DNA from: an uncultured Oscillospiraceae bacterium
Lineage (GTDB): Bacteria > Bacillota > Clostridia > Oscillospirales > Oscillospiraceae
Reading direction: 5' to 3'
DNA length: 10,193 bases
NCBI GenBank assembly: GCA_934659415.1
Contig: CAKUHW010000017.1
Coordinates: 1 to 10,193 of the forward strand
Each line of letters starts with the position of its first letter. Positions within the stretch are counted from its first letter, which is position 1. Under the pieces are notes generated by a model, which was given only the letters and a program-made list of their open reading frames with translations, was not told the DNA's origin and searched no databases. Below are positions 6,981 through 10,193 of the stretch, piece after piece. The position numbers and the translations under genes were made by a program.

Positions 6981-8234
6981 TTATGCCCGGCGGACGTCTC
7001 CCCCCAGCCGGGACAGCATATCCTCCATGGCCTCATAACCCCGGTCGATGTGCTCCACACCGCTCAGAACGCTCTCGCCCTCCGCCGCCAGAGCGGCCAC
7101 AGCCAGGGCGCCGCCGCCCCGCAGGTCCCGGGCGGTCACCTGGGCGCCCCGCAGACGCTCCACCCCGCGCACCACCGCCACCCGGCCCTCCGTGGTGATA
7201 TCCGCCCCCATCCGGCGCAGCTCCTCCACGTGGCGGTAGCGGCTGTCAAACAGATTTTCCACAAACACCGTGCTCCCCGCGGCGGTGCACAGGGCCGCCA
7301 TCACCGGAGCCTGGGCATCGGTGGGAAAGCCCGGATAGGGAGCGGTGCGCACCGTCGGCGCCGCCCGCAGGGGCCGGTCCGGGTCCCTGGACAGGGCCAC
7401 ATAGGTCTCGCCGTTGTCCACCCGGCAGCCGGCCCGGCGAAAGACCTCCAGCACGGGGATGAGGCAGGCGCGCTCCACCCCCCGCACCTCCGCCCGGCCG
7501 CCCGCGGCGGCCGCTGCGCACAGCAGCGTTGCCGCCACGATCCGGTCGCCCATCACCGCCCAGGCCCCGCCGTGGAGGGTCCTGCCCCCCGTCACGGTGA
7601 TCACGCCGCTGCCGCCGCCCCGCACATGGGCGCCCATGGTGTTGAGAAAGTCCTGCAGGGCCGCGATCTCCGGCTCCCGGGCGGCGTTGGTGATGGTGGT
7701 CACGCCGCTGCCGCCCACCGCGCACAGCATGGCGTTTTCCGTAGCCCCCACGCTGGGGATGGGCAGGTCGATCTCACCGCCCTCCGGCCGGCCTGTGCAC
7801 ACCAGGCCGCCCCCTGTCTCCTCCACGGTGCAGCCCAGGGCCCGGATGGCCGCCAGATGCAGATCGATGGGCCGGGGGCCCAGCTCACAGCCGCCGGGAT
7901 AGCCCATGGATGCCTCCCCCATGCGGGCCAGCAGGGGGCCCAGGAAGAGGATGGAGGAGCGCATGGCCCGCATCCGCTCCTCCGGCACCGCCGTGCCGAA
8001 GGCCCCGGAGGCATCCACCGTGATCCGGTGCCCGCACTGCTGCGCCCGGCAGCCCAGCAGCCGCAGGATATCCAGCGCGGCGGTCACGTCGGTGAGCAGG
8101 GGACAGTTGCACAGCTCCACCGGCCCGGGCACCAACAGACAGGCCGCCAGTACAGGCAGCACACAGTTTTTCGCCCCCTGGACCGTGACCGCGCCGGACA
8201 GGGGCGCGCCCCCCCGTATGTACAATTCGCTCAT
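6981..8234 (-). CDS. murA: UDP-N-acetylglucosamine 1-carboxyvinyltransferase (MurA)
   Basis: This enzyme transfers enolpyruvate from PEP to UDP-GlcNAc, the first committed step of peptidoglycan precursor synthesis in the cytoplasm. The 417-residue product matches the family length (417-430). Catalytic residues are in place: K22 in QGAKN, the nucleophilic C116 in PGGCELG (the fosfomycin-alkylated cysteine, C115 in E. coli numbering), D306 in GFPTDAQ, R372 in DLRGGGAL and R398 in HIDRGYE. A cysteine at this position predicts a fosfomycin-sensitive enzyme. The ATG at 8234 is supported by AGGGAGG at 8248-8242, 7 nt upstream; the in-frame start at 8300 lacks such a site and adds residues foreign to the family. 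It occupies the slot that holds murB in the B. subtilis spoVE-murG-murB-divIB order. Clostridia often carry two MurA paralogues, and I cannot tell which this is. Confidence 0.97.
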   Translation of the reverse strand: MSELYIRGGAPLSGAVTVQGAKNCVLPVLAACLLVPGPVELCNCPLLTDVTAALDILRLLGCRAQQCGHRITVDASGAFGTAVPEERMRAMRSSILFLGPLLARMGEASMGYPGGCELGPRPIDLHLAAIRALGCTVEETGGGLVCTGRPEGGEIDLPIPSVGATENAMLCAVGGSGVTTITNAAREPEIAALQDFLNTMGAHVRGGGSGVITVTGGRTLHGGAWAVMGDRIVAATLLCAAAAAGGRAEVRGVERACLIPVLEVFRRAGCRVDNGETYVALSRDPDRPLRAAPTVRTAPYPGFPTDAQAPVMAALCTAAGSTVFVENLFDSRYRHVEELRRMGADITTEGRVAVVRGVERLRGAQVTARDLRGGGALAVAALAAEGESVLSGVEHIDRGYEAMEDMLSRLGGDVRRA

Positions 8235-8349
8235 GGCAAAGCCTCCCTGTGGGATAAGATGTCTCACCATCCTATGCCGGGAGGCTCCGGCGAGTCTCAA
8301 AAGGCGGCTAACGCGCTATTTCGAGACCGTCAAAAAAAGCCTCGCAGAG

Positions 8350-8462
8350 TTCGCCGCCGCAGCGGCGAAAACAGCGAAATCTGTTTTCCGCCGCGACATG
8401 TGCGTGGCGGAAAACACTTCTCAGGCCGCAAGTGTGCGAAATGTCCGCGTCCTATGGACATT
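8350..8462. other. Array of five abutting or overlapping inverted repeats in the murG-murA spacer
   Basis: Perfect inverted repeats follow each other almost without gaps. They are an 8-bp stem (8350-8357/8362-8369, loop 4), 7 bp (8368-8374/8381-8387, loop 6), 9 bp (8384-8392/8406-8414, loop 13), 6 bp (8414-8419/8430-8435, loop 10) and 7 bp (8440-8446/8456-8462, loop 9). The first four overlap their neighbours by one to four bases, so adjacent hairpins compete for the same nucleotides. On the minus strand the segment would be transcribed between murG and murA, and 11 nt after the 8-bp stem comes a run of seven T (8338-8332). It could be a structured RNA, a premature-termination or processing region, or a repeat element. 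No known riboswitch or ncRNA was recognised. Confidence 0.6.
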
Positions 8463-8489
8463 GAGTGCGCGCAGCGGACTGTAGCTTAC

Positions 8490-8521
8490 CCGTCAAAAAA
8501 CGCCCTTAAGTTTTTTGACGG
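8490..8521 (-). terminator. 12-bp hairpin spanning the murG stop codon, possible terminator
   Basis: A perfect 12-bp inverted repeat (8490-8501 and 8510-8521) with an 8-nt loop encloses the murG TAA (8508-8506). On the minus strand the second arm begins G-TTTTTT, so the T run is inside the stem and not after it. That is atypical for an intrinsic terminator and could instead protect the murG mRNA 3' end. The left arm encodes the last codons of murG. Partial termination here could reduce murA expression relative to murG. Confidence 0.4.
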
Positions 8522-9636
8522 CTTGATTTCAGCAGCTTTTCCAGCTCCTCGCAGATCTCCTCCGCCGCCCGGGGGGCGGAGACCTCCTTCAGGGCCCTGC
8601 CCATGGCGGCCCGGCGGGCGCCGTCGGCAAGGAGCTGATTGATCGTATCGTACAGCAGGCCGCCGGAGCAGTCCTTCTCCTCCAGCAGGACCACGCCGCC
8701 CCGGTCGGCCAGGACCTTGGCGTTTTTATACTGGTGATTGCCCGCCACAAAGGGGGAGGGCACCAGAATGGCGGGCCGGCCCAGGGCCGTGAGCTCCCCC
8801 AGGGTGGACGCCCCCGCCCGGCAGAGCACCAGGTCGGCCGCGGCCATCACGGTGGGCATATCGTCGATGTAGGGGCGCACCTCCCCGGGAGAGACCGGGA
8901 TGCTCCGCGCTCGCAGGGCGGCCTCCATGTCCTCATAGTCCCGGCCCGCGCCATGGATGTAGTGGAAGCGCCGGCCCTCGGCGGCCCAGCGCTCGATGAG
9001 GTCAAGGGTCATATCGCTCATATGGCCCGCCCCCTGGGAACCCCAGAAGGACACCACCAGCGGCTGGTCGTCCGTCAGGCCCAGGGCAGAGCGGGCCGCG
9101 GCGCGGTCAAGGGCAAAAAACTCCCCCCGCACAGGGGTGCCGGTGACCGCCACCCGCCTGGCGTTCCGGTAGTAGGCCGCGGCCTCGGGAAAGCCCACCA
9201 TGACCAGATCCACCTTGTCGGACAGGGTGCGGGTGGTAAGGCCGGGATAGGCGTTGGATTCATGGATGGCGCAGGGAATCTTCAGCCTCGCCGCCTCCCG
9301 CACCGCGGGGAAGGAGGCGTAGCCGCCGGTACCCACCACAAGGTCCGGCTTGAAATTGCGCAGAATATTGGCCGCCTGCCGCCGTCCCACGGGGATCTTG
9401 AACAGGCTGCCCACGTTGTGCCTGATGACCTTCCAGGTCCAGGCCCGCTCAAAGGTGGATACCGTCACCGTCCGGATGGGATAGCCCGCCTGCTCCACCA
9501 GGCGCTGCTCCATCCCCCGTTTGGCCCCGATGAACAGGATCTCGCAGCCGGGGTGCCGCCGGCGCAGCTCCCCCGCCACCGCCAGGGCCGGATTGACGTG
9601 ACCGGCGCTGCCGCCGCAGGTGAAAACGATTCTCAT
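8506..9636 (-). CDS. murG: MurG, undecaprenyl-PP-MurNAc-pentapeptide N-acetylglucosaminyltransferase
   Basis: This is the membrane-associated GT28 (GT-B fold) glycosyltransferase that adds GlcNAc from UDP-GlcNAc to lipid I, giving lipid II. The 376-residue product is slightly longer than usual (about 355-365). It shows the N-terminal glycine loop CGGSAGHVNPALA (residues 7-19), the GTGGYASFP acceptor-site motif, HESNAYPG, and the C-terminal sugar-nucleotide signature RAGASTLGELTALGRP (273-288) followed by NHQYKNA. The second glycine loop reads SFWGSQGAG, with tryptophan where GGSQGA is usual. The ATG at 9636 is fixed by AGGAGG at 9649-9644, 7 nt upstream and overlapping the stop codon of the FtsW-type gene; only 11 nt separate the two genes. 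The final residues (SSRQKT) and the TAA are encoded within the 12-bp hairpin at 8490-8521, suggesting a 3' end altered by that element. Confidence 0.96.
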   Translation of the reverse strand: MRIVFTCGGSAGHVNPALAVAGELRRRHPGCEILFIGAKRGMEQRLVEQAGYPIRTVTVSTFERAWTWKVIRHNVGSLFKIPVGRRQAANILRNFKPDLVVGTGGYASFPAVREAARLKIPCAIHESNAYPGLTTRTLSDKVDLVMVGFPEAAAYYRNARRVAVTGTPVRGEFFALDRAAARSALGLTDDQPLVVSFWGSQGAGHMSDMTLDLIERWAAEGRRFHYIHGAGRDYEDMEAALRARSIPVSPGEVRPYIDDMPTVMAAADLVLCRAGASTLGELTALGRPAILVPSPFVAGNHQYKNAKVLADRGGVVLLEEKDCSGGLLYDTINQLLADGARRAAMGRALKEVSAPRAAEEICEELEKLLKSSRQKT

Positions 9637-9647
9637 GCTCTCTCCTC

Positions 9648-10193
9648 CTATTCCGCCTTGGGCGCCACGATCTGCCGGGATACGCTGAGGATCACACCCA
9701 TGGAGGCCAGCTGGATCACCAGCGCCGTGCCGCCATAGCTGAAAAAGGGCAGAGAGATGCCGGTGGTGGGCAGGGCCCCGGTGACCACGGCCACATTCAG
9801 CAGGGTCTGGGCGGCAATGAGGGTAGTAAGGCCCACTATCATGAGGGTGCCGAAGCGGTCCCGGGCGTGAAGCGCCAGCCAGTACCCCCGGATGATGAGC
9901 AGGGCAAACAGCGCCAGGATCATGCAGCCGCCGATGAGCCCCAGCTCCTCGCAGCAGATGGCAAAGATAAAGTCGTTGTGCTCCTCCGGCAGGAAGAGGT
10001 ATTTCTGCCGGCTCTTGCCCAGGCCCACGCCCAGCAGGCCGCCGGAGCCGATGGCGATCTGGGACTGCCAGAGCTGCCAGCCGTCCCCCTTGATGTCGCT
10101 GAGGGGATCCAGCCAGGCGTTGATACGCTTGGTCATATAGGTCGTCTTGGTGATGATGAACCACAGCGCCGCGCCCACCACGCCGCCCAGGCC
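9648..10193 (-). CDS. ftsW: FtsW/SpoVE-type SEDS peptidoglycan glycosyltransferase (C-terminal part, cut by window edge)
   Basis: SEDS proteins are multi-pass membrane enzymes that polymerise lipid II into glycan strands with a partner class B PBP. The window holds the last 181 codons, with the reading frame open to the edge. Family hallmarks are SQIAIGSGGLLGVGLGKS followed by QKYLFLPEEHNDFIFAICCEELG, then further membrane helices (FGTLMIVGLTTLIAAQTLLN; the C-terminal one after GISLPFFSYGG). The motif TGISLPFFSYGG near the C-terminus is typical of FtsW/RodA/SpoVE. Being directly upstream of murG, with 11 nt between them, favours FtsW or the sporulation paralogue SpoVE over RodA. The missing N-terminal part would be needed to separate these. 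The true start lies outside the window; the GTG at 10181 is internal. Confidence 0.93.
   Translation of the reverse strand, partial: GLGGVVGAALWFIITKTTYMTKRINAWLDPLSDIKGDGWQLWQSQIAIGSGGLLGVGLGKSRQKYLFLPEEHNDFIFAICCEELGLIGGCMILALFALLIIRGYWLALHARDRFGTLMIVGLTTLIAAQTLLNVAVVTGALPTTGISLPFFSYGGTALVIQLASMGVILSVSRQIVAPKAE

Larger units (their letters stand above)
8327..8521. repeat. Three copies of an 11-bp TTTTTTGACGG repeat bounding a 195-bp segment
   Basis: Plus-strand CCGTCAAAAAA occurs at 8327-8337 and again at 8490-8500, and its exact reverse complement TTTTTTGACGG occurs at 8511-8521. The outer copies (8327-8337, 8511-8521) form terminal inverted repeats of a 195-bp segment. The inner copy makes a hairpin with the one at 8511-8521. 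No open frame of interest lies inside. The layout resembles a small palindromic intergenic element or MITE-like remnant. I did not recognise it as a named family and cannot see whether it recurs in the genome. Confidence 0.6.

Noticed and set aside
8235..8300. Longer start for murA at 8300
   Set aside because: The extra residues do not belong to MurA, and the strong AGGGAGG site serves the ATG at 8234.
8255..8302. Possible murA promoter (TTGAGA with a CATAGG/TAGGAT box)
   Set aside because: At 18-nt spacing the -10 box matches only 3 of 6, and the better box is 20 nt away. There is not enough support to call a promoter.
6171..8642. An 823-codon open frame on the plus strand opposite ftsQ, murA and the end of murG
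   Set aside because: It runs across two real genes and the hairpin spacer with no domain, and its composition is that of an antisense shadow. Other long plus-strand frames (such as 8734-9738 and 4876-6009) fail in the same way.
9637..10164. In-frame upstream extension of murG to 10164
   Set aside because: This part overlaps the SEDS gene in another frame and does not resemble MurG. The MRIVFTCGG start at 9636 has its own AGGAGG.
1..10193. CRISPR arrays, tRNA or rRNA genes, insertion sequences, phage or defence genes
   Set aside because: I looked for repeat-spacer patterns, tRNA cloverleaf-like segments and transposase or phage motifs and saw none. Apart from the murG-murA spacer this is ordinary core chromosome.

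Overview
The window looks like chromosomal core DNA from a GC-rich member of the Clostridia, most likely an Oscillospiraceae-type gut anaerobe. This is inferred from the very high GC of every gene, strong AGGAGG-type ribosome sites about 7 nt from each start, AddAB instead of RecBCD, and the Firmicutes-style ftsW/spoVE-murG-...-divIB-ftsZ order. I cannot name the genus. All eight genes are read from the minus strand, so transcription runs from the high-coordinate end to the low end.

Layout in the direction of transcription: the 3' end of an ftsW/spoVE-type SEDS gene (10193-9648, cut by the window), murG (9636-8506), a hairpin-rich spacer (8505-8235), murA (8234-6981), ftsQ/divIB (6953-6195), a 176-nt spacer with a good sigma-A promoter (6147-6152 / 6124-6129), ftsZ (6018-4903), an intrinsic terminator (4889-4856), gluQRS (4795-3863), addB (3847-560) and the first 185 codons of addA (557-1, cut by the window).

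The first block forms a division and cell-wall (dcw) cluster. MurA commits UDP-GlcNAc to peptidoglycan precursor synthesis, MurG completes lipid II, the FtsW-type protein polymerises it at the septum, FtsQ/DivIB scaffolds the divisome, and FtsZ forms the ring. ftsZ appears to have its own promoter and terminator. The second block (gluQRS-addB-addA) pairs a tRNA-modifying enzyme with both subunits of the AddAB helicase-nuclease. addB and addA are almost contiguous and surely co-translated.

I found no phage, transposase, toxin or defence system. The part least explained by ordinary genes is the 271-nt murG-murA spacer. It holds five abutting or overlapping inverted repeats and three copies of TTTTTTGACGG. 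One of the resulting hairpins contains the murG stop codon in its loop, so the element probably supplies the last codons of murG. Smaller points are a non-classical FtsZ C-terminal tail with no ftsA next to ftsZ, and an AddB whose N-terminal Walker A motif has decayed.
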